Positions 28,326 to 37,680 of a DNA stretch of 64,000 nt are shown here, piece by piece (position 1 is the stretch's first letter; each line of letters begins with the position of its first letter). The DNA is from Brucella daejeonensis (GTDB taxonomy: Bacteria; Pseudomonadota; Alphaproteobacteria; Rhizobiales; Rhizobiaceae): assembly GCF_014199265.1 (NCBI RefSeq), contig NZ_JACIJG010000013.1, positions 49,933 through 113,932 of the forward strand, written 5' to 3'. The notes under the pieces were generated by a model, which did no database searches, had not been told where the DNA came from, and saw nothing but the letters and a program-made list of their open reading frames with translations. Both the position numbers and the translations under genes were made by a program.

Positions 28326-29717
28326 TCAGGCTCTCGAATGGCGGCGAACGTATTCTTCCACGATTTTCAGCTCGTTGTGAAGAACTGTGAAGCTTTCTTT
28401 TCGCTGCATCAAGTCGGAAAGCCATGCCGGGAGCTTCGGCTCGACGCCGCTGGCCGCCTTTACGGCGTCGGGGAATTTGGCCGGATGAGCCGTTGCGAGC
28501 ACGACCATCGGAGCATTGCCGGACACTTTTTCGCGAGCGACCTTCACGCCGATCGCCGAATGCGGGTCGAGCAGATATCCGTCCGCTTCAAGAACGGACT
28601 TGATGATCCCGGCGGTTTCTTCAACGCTGGATCGTCCGGCGGAAAACTCGCTGCGAATTGTCGAAAGCGGTTTTTCAGAAAGCGAGAAGCCGCCCGACTG
28701 CTTCAGGCTTTCCATCAGGCCGCGTACTGTCGCTGCGTCGCGCTCGTGCGCTTCGAACAAAAGCCGCTCGAAGTTGGAGGATATCTGGATATCCATCGAA
28801 GGCGAGGTGGTCTGCTCGACGCCGCGCATTTCATACGCGCCGCTTTCGAGGGTGCGCGAGAGAATGTCGTTATCGTTGGTGGCGATGACAAGCTGTTCGA
28901 TGGGCAAGCCCATGCGCTTGGCGACATAGCCCGCGAAAATGTCGCCGAAATTGCCGGTCGGGACCGTGAAGGATACTGCGCGGTCCGGCGCGCCGAGGCT
29001 GAGCGCTGCCGTGAAATAATAGACCACCTGCGGCATGATGCGCGCCCAGTTGATCGAGTTCACGCCCGAAAGCGACATCGCATCGCGAAAGGCGAGATCG
29101 TTGAACATGCCCTTCACCAGGTTCTGGCAGTCGTCGAAATTGCCTTCGATGGAAAGGGCATGGACGTTTGCAAAGCCCGATGAGGTCATCTGGCGCTGCT
29201 GCACCGGCGATACGCGACCGTTCGGAAAGAGAATGAAGATATCCACGTTGTCGCGTCCGCCGAACGCTTCGATTGCCGCGCCGCCGGTATCGCCCGAAGT
29301 CGCGCCCACGATGGTCGCGCGTTTGCCGCGCTGCGCCAGGACATGATCCATCATGCGCGCGAGGAGCTGCATGGCGACATCCTTGAAGGCAAGCGTCGGG
29401 CCGTGGAAAAGCTCCAGCACGAATTCGTTCGCGCGGGTCTGAACAAGAGGGCAAACCGCATCATGGCGGAAAGTGCCATAGGCTTCATGCACCATCTGGC
29501 GGAAGTCCGCGTGCGGGATTTCTCCGTCGACGAATGGTGTCAGCACGGCCAGCGCGATATCCACGTAGGATTTTCCGCGCAGGGCGCGGATCTGTTCCGG
29601 TGAAAACCGGGGATATTCCTGCGGCAGATAAAGTCCACCGTCCCGGGCGAGACCTGCGAGCAATGCATCGCTGAACCCCAGAGCCGGTGCTTCCCCACGC
29701 GTGCTTATATATTTCAT
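28326..29717 (-). CDS. thrC: Threonine synthase
   Basis: ThrC converts O-phosphohomoserine to threonine with PLP. 463 residues: it begins MKYISTRGEAPALGFSDALLAGLARDG, typical of the bacterial/yeast-type (class I) enzyme; the PLP lysine is Lys112 in PTLAFKDVAMQLL, and the phosphate loop is GATSGDTGGAAIEAF. First gene of the thrC-M16 transcript, divergent from a lipoprotein gene. It completes, with thrB here, the last two steps of threonine synthesis. Confidence 0.96.
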   Translation of the reverse strand: MKYISTRGEAPALGFSDALLAGLARDGGLYLPQEYPRFSPEQIRALRGKSYVDIALAVLTPFVDGEIPHADFRQMVHEAYGTFRHDAVCPLVQTRANEFVLELFHGPTLAFKDVAMQLLARMMDHVLAQRGKRATIVGATSGDTGGAAIEAFGGRDNVDIFILFPNGRVSPVQQRQMTSSGFANVHALSIEGNFDDCQNLVKGMFNDLAFRDAMSLSGVNSINWARIMPQVVYYFTAALSLGAPDRAVSFTVPTGNFGDIFAGYVAKRMGLPIEQLVIATNDNDILSRTLESGAYEMRGVEQTTSPSMDIQISSNFERLLFEAHERDAATVRGLMESLKQSGGFSLSEKPLSTIRSEFSAGRSSVEETAGIIKSVLEADGYLLDPHSAIGVKVAREKVSGNAPMVVLATAHPAKFPDAVKAASGVEPKLPAWLSDLMQRKESFTVLHNELKIVEEYVRRHSRA

Positions 29718-29914
29718 TTCTTGGGCCTTCGTTTCAGATCGGCGCGGTTTTGAGCCGCGTAATGCAATAGAGTGTCCCTAAAAAAGCCGCAAGGTTTTAA
29801 AGCATGTCGGTATGGATGGGGTTGCTCTCGGGAGCAAAAAACGGGAAAAACGTGATCGCATTGCACGTGTGTGTGGTGTAAAGACAGGTTGATCAGTGCA
29901 GGGAAGCCCGGTTT

Positions 29915-30487
29915 ATGCAAACAGCATCACAGAATCGTTCATCGTTGTTTCCAGTCTTTGCAACGGTTTTGCTCGCAGCCCTCGCAGGCTGCACGACCAG
30001 CGGCACTGACAAGGCTGCGGATTCGTCGCTGGCCACGCCCGCCGCGTCAGGCGACCAGCGTATCAAGGAATCGGAACTGCGCGCTTACTGCCCGCCGGTA
30101 TCGCTGCGCGACGGTACGGCCTTCTTCAGCACCTACGAAAAGGGTGGCGACAAGGACCCGGCCAGCGTGATCTATCAGGCCGCTCTGACCGATGTGACCC
30201 GTGCCTGCCAGTATGGCGCCGGCACCATGACCATCGACGTCGCCGCGGCAGGCAAGGTCGTGCCCGGTCCGAAATACAAGAGCGGCTCGATCACGATGCC
30301 GATCCGTGTGGCGATCCGTCAGGGCGATCAGGTGGTCTATTCGAAGCTTCACAAGCAGAGCGTTACGATCTCCAACGGTGATACGGCAACGCAGTTTATC
30401 TTCAACGACAAGGCGATATCCTTGCCGATGCCGGATAAGCAGAACATCCAGATTTTCATCGGTTTCGATGAAGGTCCCTACAAGTAA
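29915..30487 (+). CDS. Predicted lipoprotein, unknown function
   Basis: 190 residues. The hydrophobic signal FATVLLAALAGC ends in a lipobox with Cys26 as the lipidation site, followed by a Ser/Thr-rich linker. The mature part holds RAYCPPVSLRDGTAFFSTYEKGG, a second cysteine (RACQYGAGTMTIDVAAAGKV) and a beta-rich end (ITMPIRVAIRQGDQVVYSK, FNDKAISLPMP). The family seems Rhizobiales-specific to me but I cannot name a Pfam entry. With Thr in the +2 and +3 positions, outer-membrane sorting is likely. AGGGAAG precedes the ATG; a strong terminator lies 112 bp after the stop. Confidence 0.75.
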   Translation: MQTASQNRSSLFPVFATVLLAALAGCTTSGTDKAADSSLATPAASGDQRIKESELRAYCPPVSLRDGTAFFSTYEKGGDKDPASVIYQAALTDVTRACQYGAGTMTIDVAAAGKVVPGPKYKSGSITMPIRVAIRQGDQVVYSKLHKQSVTISNGDTATQFIFNDKAISLPMPDKQNIQIFIGFDEGPYK

Positions 30488-30598
30488 TTTACATCTGGCT
30501 GAATAATGCCGAGGTTCGATAGTAGCGTAATAGCTGCGTTTGAGCCTGAAAGCATGTGGCGACTTTTGGAACCGGTTCTCAGGCGTCGATGAATGGGG

Positions 30599-30640
30599 AC
30601 AATGCGCAAGATGCAAATCTTGCGCATTGTTTTTTATTTA
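30599..30640 (+). terminator. Strong rho-independent terminator
   Basis: ACAATGCGCAAGAT and ATCTTGCGCATTGT form a perfect 14-bp stem with a GCAA tetraloop, followed by TTTTTATTTA. It stands between the lipoprotein gene and a 370-bp A+T-rich region. Confidence 0.85.
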
Positions 30641-30656
30641 AATTGCTAATTTATCG

Positions 30657-30734
30657 CTAGTGGATTGAATTTGACGTTTGGATCCCGACTGAATGAGATG
30701 CTGTTTCAAACGTCAAATTCGAAAAATCCACTAG
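30657..30734. repeat. Palindromic element A, CTAG-bounded, 78 bp
   Basis: The outer arms CTAGTGGATT (30657-30666) and AATCCACTAG (30725-30734) and the inner arms GAATTTGACGTTTG (30667-30680) and CAAACGTCAAATTC (30707-30720) pair perfectly, 24 bp in all. A GAAA insertion lies on the right arm and the loop is 26 nt. No coding capacity. Confidence 0.85.
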
Positions 30735-30747
30735 ATACATAAACTTA

Positions 30748-30823
30748 CTAGTGGTCTTTTCGATTCCGACATTTGCTCGGCGCCTGTATCAGAGGGATGC
30801 AAATGTCGGAATCGAACCACTAG
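30748..30823. repeat. Palindromic element B, CTAG-bounded, 76 bp
   Basis: The outer arms CTAGTGGT and ACCACTAG and the inner 17-bp arms TCGATTCCGACATTTGC and GCAAATGTCGGAATCGA pair perfectly. A 4-nt CTTT bulge lies on the left arm and the loop is 22 nt. Architecture and ends match element A, but the inner arms differ. Confidence 0.85.
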
Positions 30824-31008
30824 CTTATCCTATCTGTTCTTTGCACTTTGAGTTTAATTCGCTATTAATACCAATGATGCTACAATTTATATGATTAATC
30901 TTAATATTAGCGGTTGGGTTTTTAATATTTGAACTGTTGCTTGCGTCGAGGTGGTAATCGTTTTCGCAAGGGCTCTTCCAATGCCGCGATATTTTAAGGC
31001 GTTGCCGG

Positions 31009-32631
31009 ATGCGATTTGAGCGCACGAAATTTTTGAAGCCCGCTTCTCTCTTGTTGCTGTTGTTGCTGCTCCTTGGGGCTGCCTCCGGGCAATGGATCGG
31101 GACAAGGTTCTGGATCATGGACGAACAGCGGCACATGAATATCTACATGTCCGCTTTGCTTACGCACGCAAATCGCCTTGTCGCCTCGGCGCATGAAACG
31201 CTGGATGCAGCAAATCTTTCTCCGTCCGCGCCATGTTCGGTGGATGATCAGGCTTATCTGCGGAAGCTTGTCTTTTCTGCCTATCACATCAAGGATATCG
31301 GTCGTTTTCAGAACAACCGTCTCGCTTGCTCTACGCTTCTGGGCAATTTGGCGGAGCCGCTCCTTCGGTCTGCGGCCGACGTCGATCTGAGCGACGGCAC
31401 CTATGTTCATCGCGATCTGCCATTAAAGACGCCTGGCAGTCATGGCGTTGTGATGGAAAACGGGGCTGCCAATGTGGTCCTGAGTTCGTCGGCTTTCGAT
31501 CTGCTTCATACGCCGCATTATAATTTTTCCATATATATGACCGGCGAGCGCGGGCAACTCGCCCGGTTATACAGCTATCCGCAGAATGAACGGCCCGCGC
31601 CGGATTTCTCAAATCTCGTGCGCCAATATGATGTGCTGGGCGATATTGCCAGAGAGCGCCGTTGCGACCGGAAAACGGGAATTTGCATTGTGCTGGACGC
31701 CGTGCTCGATCGCACCAGCCAGTCTGCCCGGAGAAAACTGTTCATTGCAATCAGTCTGGGGCTGCTCGGTGGCGCGACGCTTGGTCTGGGCTGGTTTGCC
31801 TATTTCAATCGGGAGCGCCCTCTGGTTTCCATGCTCAACAAGGCGCTGAAGGCATCGGACCTCTATATCGTGTATCAGCCGGTCGTCAGGGTTGCGGATA
31901 GCCGGGTTACCGGTTTCGAGGCTCTGCTTCGCTGGCGTCTGAAAACAGGAGACATGATCCCTCCGGATGTCTTCATTGCCGAGGCGGAAGGAAATGGCAT
32001 GGCGTGCCGGGTCACTCTTTATGCGGTGGATCGCGTCATCGAGGAGATGGGCGATCTGCTGCGCCGCAACCGGAATATCCAGATCAATATCAATATCACC
32101 GCCAGTGACGTTCAGTCCCCCGCATTTCCCGAGAAAATGGAGGCGGAGCTTGCTCGTGCCGGTATAGATCCTCGCCAGATCGGCCTCGAACTGACCGAGC
32201 GCACGGCGGTGGATTTCTCGGCAGCTTCCGATGGTATCCGAAAGCTTCGGGAGCAGGGGCACCGTATCTATATCGACGATTTCGGCACCGGCTATTCAAG
32301 CCTGGCCTATCTGGACGAACTGCATATCGACGCCATCAAGATCGACAAGGCTTTCACCCGCACGGTTTGCGCCGAGGGGTCAACGGTATCGATCGTGCCG
32401 CAGATCATCTCCATGGCGCGCCAGCACAATCTCGATATTGTCGTTGAAGGCATCGAAACGGAAGCGCAAGCCAACTATTTCCGCAAAATGAAGGTGCCGA
32501 TCACCGGGCAAGGGTGGTTTTATGGCAAGCCGGTAAGGGCAGGAAGCGCGAAGGCCCTGCTCGTGTCCGGCTCTTCAAAGGCAAAACCGAAGCCGAAACC
32601 GAAACAAGCCAAAGTGGCTTCGGGTTTTTGA
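31009..32631 (+). CDS. CSS-motif EAL-domain c-di-GMP phosphodiesterase
   Basis: 540 residues. An N-terminal membrane helix (about 11-28) and a second helix (about 243-263) flank a periplasmic CSS-type sensor with Cys76 in the APCSVDD motif and Cys107 in LACSTLLG; in studied relatives a disulfide between such cysteines keeps the enzyme off and DsbA/DsbB status controls it. The cytoplasmic EAL domain is complete: FEALLRW, ININITAS, LELTERTA, DDFGTGYSS, IKIDKAFT, VEGIETE and GQGWFYGKP. The end is a Lys/Pro-rich KPKPKPKQ tail. It stands alone downstream of the palindrome region. Confidence 0.92.
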   Translation: MRFERTKFLKPASLLLLLLLLLGAASGQWIGTRFWIMDEQRHMNIYMSALLTHANRLVASAHETLDAANLSPSAPCSVDDQAYLRKLVFSAYHIKDIGRFQNNRLACSTLLGNLAEPLLRSAADVDLSDGTYVHRDLPLKTPGSHGVVMENGAANVVLSSSAFDLLHTPHYNFSIYMTGERGQLARLYSYPQNERPAPDFSNLVRQYDVLGDIARERRCDRKTGICIVLDAVLDRTSQSARRKLFIAISLGLLGGATLGLGWFAYFNRERPLVSMLNKALKASDLYIVYQPVVRVADSRVTGFEALLRWRLKTGDMIPPDVFIAEAEGNGMACRVTLYAVDRVIEEMGDLLRRNRNIQININITASDVQSPAFPEKMEAELARAGIDPRQIGLELTERTAVDFSAASDGIRKLREQGHRIYIDDFGTGYSSLAYLDELHIDAIKIDKAFTRTVCAEGSTVSIVPQIISMARQHNLDIVVEGIETEAQANYFRKMKVPITGQGWFYGKPVRAGSAKALLVSGSSKAKPKPKPKQAKVASGF

Positions 32632-32721
32632 CCTGTGGATTACCGGCGGTCGATAAAATTCGAATTAAATTCAACAGCGCGCGTGAAATCTATGGCAACA
32701 GGTTTGCGCTAGAGTGCCCCT

Positions 32722-32907
32722 ATGAAACAGAAATATGAACGAATTCTCGAACCGACGGACACCTGGGCAATCTTCGAGACGTCCACCGGTGAACCTGTCA
32801 TCATGGGAACCCGCCTGCTGATCGGTCTCTCGCAAGAGGAAGCCGAGCAGTTGCTGGCAATTCTCAACGAACCGCCCAAGGGGCGCAGCAAACGCTCCGC
32901 CGCCTGA
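32722..32907 (+). CDS. Small soluble protein, unknown
   Basis: 61 residues, mostly polar: MKQKYERILEPTDTWAIFET, then GEPVIMGTRLLIGLSQEEAEQLLAILNEPP and a basic tail KGRSKRSAA. The middle could form a beta-hairpin and an amphipathic helix (SQEEAEQLLAILN). It is convergent to the HAD gene and 90 bp after the EAL gene. No family recognised; the pattern of charged and hydrophobic residues looks like a real protein rather than a random frame, but the ribosome binding site is weak. Confidence 0.5.
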   Translation: MKQKYERILEPTDTWAIFETSTGEPVIMGTRLLIGLSQEEAEQLLAILNEPPKGRSKRSAA

Positions 32908-32937
32908 CGAAAGCCAGGCGACGGATAATTCTTTCAC

Positions 32938-33624
32938 TTACGCATCTGCCCAGATGGACAGTGCCTCGATGACGCTTGGCAGGTCCTTGTGGCGATGAAT
33001 GACCGTTTCCGCACCGGCATCGGTCAGCTTGTCGGCATGGCCGGGATAGGTATGCGCGCCTCCCGTAAAGCCGATCACGCGCATGCCCGCGTCCCGCGCG
33101 CCGTGAATGCCGTGCGCGGAATCTTCGATCACGATCACATCCTTCGGATTCACATCGAAATGTCTGGCCGCGTGGAGAAAGACGTCCGGCGCGGGTTTCG
33201 GCTTCTTTGCGCCGACTTCCTTTGCCGAAAAGATATTCGGTGCGAACAGCTCGTAAAGACCGGTGCGCTGCAGCATGTTTTCCAGGCGTCGGCTGGTCGA
33301 GTTCGAGCAGATGCATTTGGGCAGTGTCAGTGCCGAAACGACTTCAACGATATCGTCCACGGCCTGGACTTCGTTTTTCAGTTTTTCGTCCAGAATTTTT
33401 TCGGATTTTTCCAGAAGCGAGGCGGAAAGCGGGATGCCGGCTTCGCGCTCCACTGTCAGAAGAATGTCCTGCCACGTCAGCCCGGCGAAACGTTCCGCCA
33501 TTTCGTCGGCGGCAATCTGATAACCGGCTTCGGTGAGAAGAGCGGATTCGACTTCCGCCGCGATGATTTCGGAATCCACCAGAACGCCATCGCAATCGAA
33601 AATAATGAGGGACGGTGCCGCCAT
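32938..33624 (-). CDS. HAD family hydrolase (beta-phosphoglucomutase/phosphatase-like)
   Basis: 228 residues of HAD subfamily IA. Motif I is IIFDCDGVLVDSE (Asp10 nucleophile, Asp12), motif II is CSNSTSRRL, motif III KKPKPAPDVFL, and motif IV VIEDSAHGIHGARDAGM. The cap inserts between I and II as in phosphoglycolate phosphatases and beta-phosphoglucomutases. The natural substrate cannot be told; sugar phosphates or phosphoglycolate are the usual ones. Transcribed alone, with the ClC gene upstream on the same strand. Confidence 0.88.
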   Translation of the reverse strand: MAAPSLIIFDCDGVLVDSEIIAAEVESALLTEAGYQIAADEMAERFAGLTWQDILLTVEREAGIPLSASLLEKSEKILDEKLKNEVQAVDDIVEVVSALTLPKCICSNSTSRRLENMLQRTGLYELFAPNIFSAKEVGAKKPKPAPDVFLHAARHFDVNPKDVIVIEDSAHGIHGARDAGMRVIGFTGGAHTYPGHADKLTDAGAETVIHRHKDLPSVIEALSIWADA

Positions 33625-33733
33625 GATCGTAGCCTTTTATTGGGAGGAGAAGGCCGGCCCGTGCCGGAAATTCGGTGCATGAGCTACACCTTTATGGCGA
33701 AACCGTCAAATGCCGGCGGTAATCGGTCCCTGT

Positions 33734-35524
33734 TTATACTTCGCCTGAAACCTCGCGCCGCCGCCGGTCAAGCTCTTCGCTGTAACGCCGCAATGTGTGG
33801 GCTTCGCTGAGGAGACCGAGCACTTTGCGCTCCTGCGCGTTGTTGACCACCGCCAGCGCTTCGCTTTCCGCCCTGTCAAAACGGGCAACCGCTTCCTTGG
33901 CATTCATCTGCGGGAGAAGGAACTGATCCTGATATTTGAGCAGGTCGCGAATGCTCCGTTCGCTGTCGGATGTATCGAAACTGTCGGCATAGACTTCGGG
34001 GACCGGGATCATGCCGACATAATGCCCTTCGGTGTCCACCGCTATGACACGCTGGGTCGAGCCGAGAGGAAAATCGTGCCGGAACGTTTCTATGTCCGTA
34101 TCGATCGGCACCGTGCGAACGTCGTGGCGCATCATGCGGTTGACGGTGAGGCTGCGTATCCAGCCTATATCGTGGGCGGAACGAATGGATTCGCCGCGCA
34201 GATGGAACCGCCATGTCGCGAAGGAGTAGCCGAAGGTTTTTCTTACCATCAGGGAGGACGAAACGACCGCGCCCAGCACGAGCATGGAAATCGGAAAGTC
34301 CCCGGTCAGTTCCAGCGCGAGGAATGTCATCGTCATCGGACCGCCCACCACGGCGACGGCAAGCGAACTCATGCCGATGACGGCATAGACTTCCGGTGCC
34401 AGGGCGAGGCCTGCGGGCAGTGTCGCCCCGGCTACCGCTGCAAACAGCTTGCCCGTCAACGCTCCCAGAAACAGCGATGCGAAGAAAAGCCCCCCGCGGA
34501 AACCTGCCCCGATGGAAACGGCCGAGGCCAGCGACTTGGTGAAGATCAGAAGCAGAAGCGCCGGGATAGTGATATTCGCATTGAGATCGAGATGCAGCGC
34601 CCCGTGGCCGGAGGCCAGGACCTGCGGTGAAAAGAACGCAATCATCCCGACGATCGTTCCGCCGATGGCAGGAGCCAGCACATTCGGCACGATACTGTGG
34701 CGCGCGATCTTTTCCACCAGCGTCACACCGCGCATGATAAGGATGGCGATGCCCGCTGAAGTGAACCCCAGCACGAGCGCCGGAACGTAATCGCGCGGTG
34801 TGATGTCATCGATCTGGCCGACATCTATGATGAAAGGCGGGCCGCCGATGGTCTGTGTCACCAGCGTTCCGACGATTGCGGCCACGACCACCGGAGCCAG
34901 CGTGGCAATCGAATAGACGCCGATAATGAGTTCGAAAGCGTAGAATGCGCCGGTCAGGGGTGCGTTGAACGCGCTGGCGATTGCCGCTGCCGCGCCGCAA
35001 CCGACCAGTGTGCGCAAATCCGCCCGCCGCATCTTCAGCGCCCGTCCGATGCGCGACGCAAAACCGCTCGCGAGCTGGGTATAGGCGGCTTCGAGACCAA
35101 CGGAAGCGCCGAAGCCGTTGGAGATCAGATTTTGCCCGACGAGAATGAAGCTGTCGGTCAGGGACAGACGCCCGCCGTGAAGCGCATTCGCCTCGATGGG
35201 ATCGACGATGGGGCGTTTGCGCCAACGCGCGAGAACCCATATCACGATCCCCATCAATATGCCGCCCGCAAGGGGCGCGATATAGGCGCTGGCTTGCAGC
35301 TCTGCCGCCGAACTCAGCTTTTCTCCGGGCTGAAGCAGGAAGATTGCCTGATGCATCCATTGCGAGAGACGGCCTACAGCCGCGACCGCAAGTCCGGAAA
35401 TCACGCCGATGATCGTACCCGCTATGACGAGGCCGATTTCACTGCCTCGCACCAATGCACGCATACGAAAGGGTACAAAGAGAACCCGCAGGTACCGATT
35501 GTGTCGCAGCTCAGCAATATTCAT
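33734..35524 (-). CDS. ClC family chloride channel/transporter with C-terminal CBS region
   Basis: 596 residues. The first about 430 form the ClC membrane domain with about ten to twelve helices: NGFGASVGLEAAYTQL holds the gating glutamate, FNAPLTGAFYAFELIIG follows the selectivity region, and FRGGLFFASLFLG is the GGxFxP-like segment (Pro replaced). The soluble remainder (from MMRHDVRTVPIDTDIETFR) looks like a pair of CBS domains that would bind nucleotides. The motifs GREGP and GxFxP are degenerate, typical of a divergent bacterial subclass, so ion choice and exchange mode are open. The ATG at 35524 is preferred over a TTG two codons earlier. Confidence 0.88.
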   Translation of the reverse strand: MNIAELRHNRYLRVLFVPFRMRALVRGSEIGLVIAGTIIGVISGLAVAAVGRLSQWMHQAIFLLQPGEKLSSAAELQASAYIAPLAGGILMGIVIWVLARWRKRPIVDPIEANALHGGRLSLTDSFILVGQNLISNGFGASVGLEAAYTQLASGFASRIGRALKMRRADLRTLVGCGAAAAIASAFNAPLTGAFYAFELIIGVYSIATLAPVVVAAIVGTLVTQTIGGPPFIIDVGQIDDITPRDYVPALVLGFTSAGIAILIMRGVTLVEKIARHSIVPNVLAPAIGGTIVGMIAFFSPQVLASGHGALHLDLNANITIPALLLLIFTKSLASAVSIGAGFRGGLFFASLFLGALTGKLFAAVAGATLPAGLALAPEVYAVIGMSSLAVAVVGGPMTMTFLALELTGDFPISMLVLGAVVSSSLMVRKTFGYSFATWRFHLRGESIRSAHDIGWIRSLTVNRMMRHDVRTVPIDTDIETFRHDFPLGSTQRVIAVDTEGHYVGMIPVPEVYADSFDTSDSERSIRDLLKYQDQFLLPQMNAKEAVARFDRAESEALAVVNNAQERKVLGLLSEAHTLRRYSEELDRRRREVSGEV

Positions 35525-35744
35525 CGTCAAAATACACCGAAGAAGCGGGATCGCCTTGCGGTCCCGTCATGCAATTCCAAACGTTGAGCGCCAACCATAG
35601 GCAAAAAGGAATAACCAAGCCTTATCGTCGGCACGAACTCGAAGTGACCTTTGCATGATGATCGCGGCGGCAGGATGACAGACTGCAAAATGTCGACGGA
35701 TGGCGGCAGCCAAAAAGCCCGGAACTGTGGCCTTTGGTGATCTT

Positions 35745-36984
<1,240 letters not shown>

Positions 36985-37022
36985 TTTCCTTATCGGACGG
37001 CCTCCAGCATGGTCTGATAGTG

Positions 37023-37057
37023 AGGCGCCCGAAGCATCGGCTTCGGGCGCCTTCGCT
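37023..37057. terminator. Bidirectional terminator, ccrM / HAD hydrolase
   Basis: AGGCGCCCGAAGC and GCTTCGGGCGCCT form a perfect 13-bp stem with an ATCG loop between convergent genes. Confidence 0.8.
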
Positions 37058-37065
37058 ATTTATGC

Positions 37066-37680
37066 TCAGAAGGCAAGCCCGAGCGCTTTCAGATCGGCAT
37101 CCAGTTGGGAAGCGCCGGTAAAATGAACGGCCTGCCAGCCGGCAAGCTTTGCGCCTTCGACATTGTGCAGCGTATCGTCGATGAAGAGTGTTGCCCGGGG
37201 ATCGAGATCGAAGGAGGTGACGTGGTGTTCGTAGATTTCGCGGTCGGGCTTGAGCAAGTGGATGTCGCCCGAGACTGTGACGCCCCGGCTTTCCGTTAGA
37301 AACGGAAACCGCTTCTGTGCTTCGCGGAACGTGTCCGATGCGAAATTGGTCAGCATGGTAACGTCGTGACCGTTGCCGATAAGTGCGCGGAGAATGGCGA
37401 CGCTATCCTCATAGGCATGGGGCACCATCCGGTTCCAGTTCTGCCTGAAGGCCCGGATTTCCTCGCTGCGTTCGGGATGAGCCTCGATAAGAAGGGTTTC
37501 CGCGTCGCTCCAGCTTCGCCCGCGATCCTGTTCGATATTCCACGCGCCGGTGCAGATGTTTTCAAGAAACCAGCGCCGCTCGGCGGCATCGGGAATGACA
37601 TCGAGATAGGCAAGTTCAGGATCGTAATGGATGAGAACCTTGCCGATATCGAAGACGACATGCTTGATCGGGCTGTTCAA
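37066..37680 (-). CDS. HAD family phosphatase, YihX-like
   Basis: 204 residues of HAD subfamily IA. Motif I reads VVFDIGKVLIHYD, with Gly in place of the second Asp, as in YihX-type glucose-1-phosphate phosphatases; motif II is MLTNFAS, motif III HLLKPDREIYEHH, motif IV LFIDDTLHNVEGAKLAGW. The TTG start is inferred because it overlaps the mutY stop by 4 bp (TTGA) and the conserved sequence begins only there; upstream frame runs inside mutY. Substrate unknown. Part of a mutY-HAD transcript ending at a shared terminator. Confidence 0.85.
   Translation of the reverse strand: MNSPIKHVVFDIGKVLIHYDPELAYLDVIPDAAERRWFLENICTGAWNIEQDRGRSWSDAETLLIEAHPERSEEIRAFRQNWNRMVPHAYEDSVAILRALIGNGHDVTMLTNFASDTFREAQKRFPFLTESRGVTVSGDIHLLKPDREIYEHHVTSFDLDPRATLFIDDTLHNVEGAKLAGWQAVHFTGASQLDADLKALGLAF

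Larger units (their letters stand above)
30641..31008. other. A+T-rich region with two large palindromes, upstream of the CSS-EAL gene
   Basis: No gene is visible. It contains two CTAG-bounded palindromes (30657-30734 and 30748-30823) and about 180 bp of A+T-rich sequence that should hold the promoter of the CSS-EAL gene. Minus-strand frames of about 100 residues run across the A+T-rich part but have no ribosome binding site and encode a low-complexity Asn/Ile-rich product, so they are not accepted. Confidence 0.5.

Noticed and set aside
30825..31136. Roughly 100-codon frame on the minus strand upstream of the CSS-EAL gene
   Set aside because: No ribosome binding site, low-complexity product, and overlap with the start of the EAL gene.
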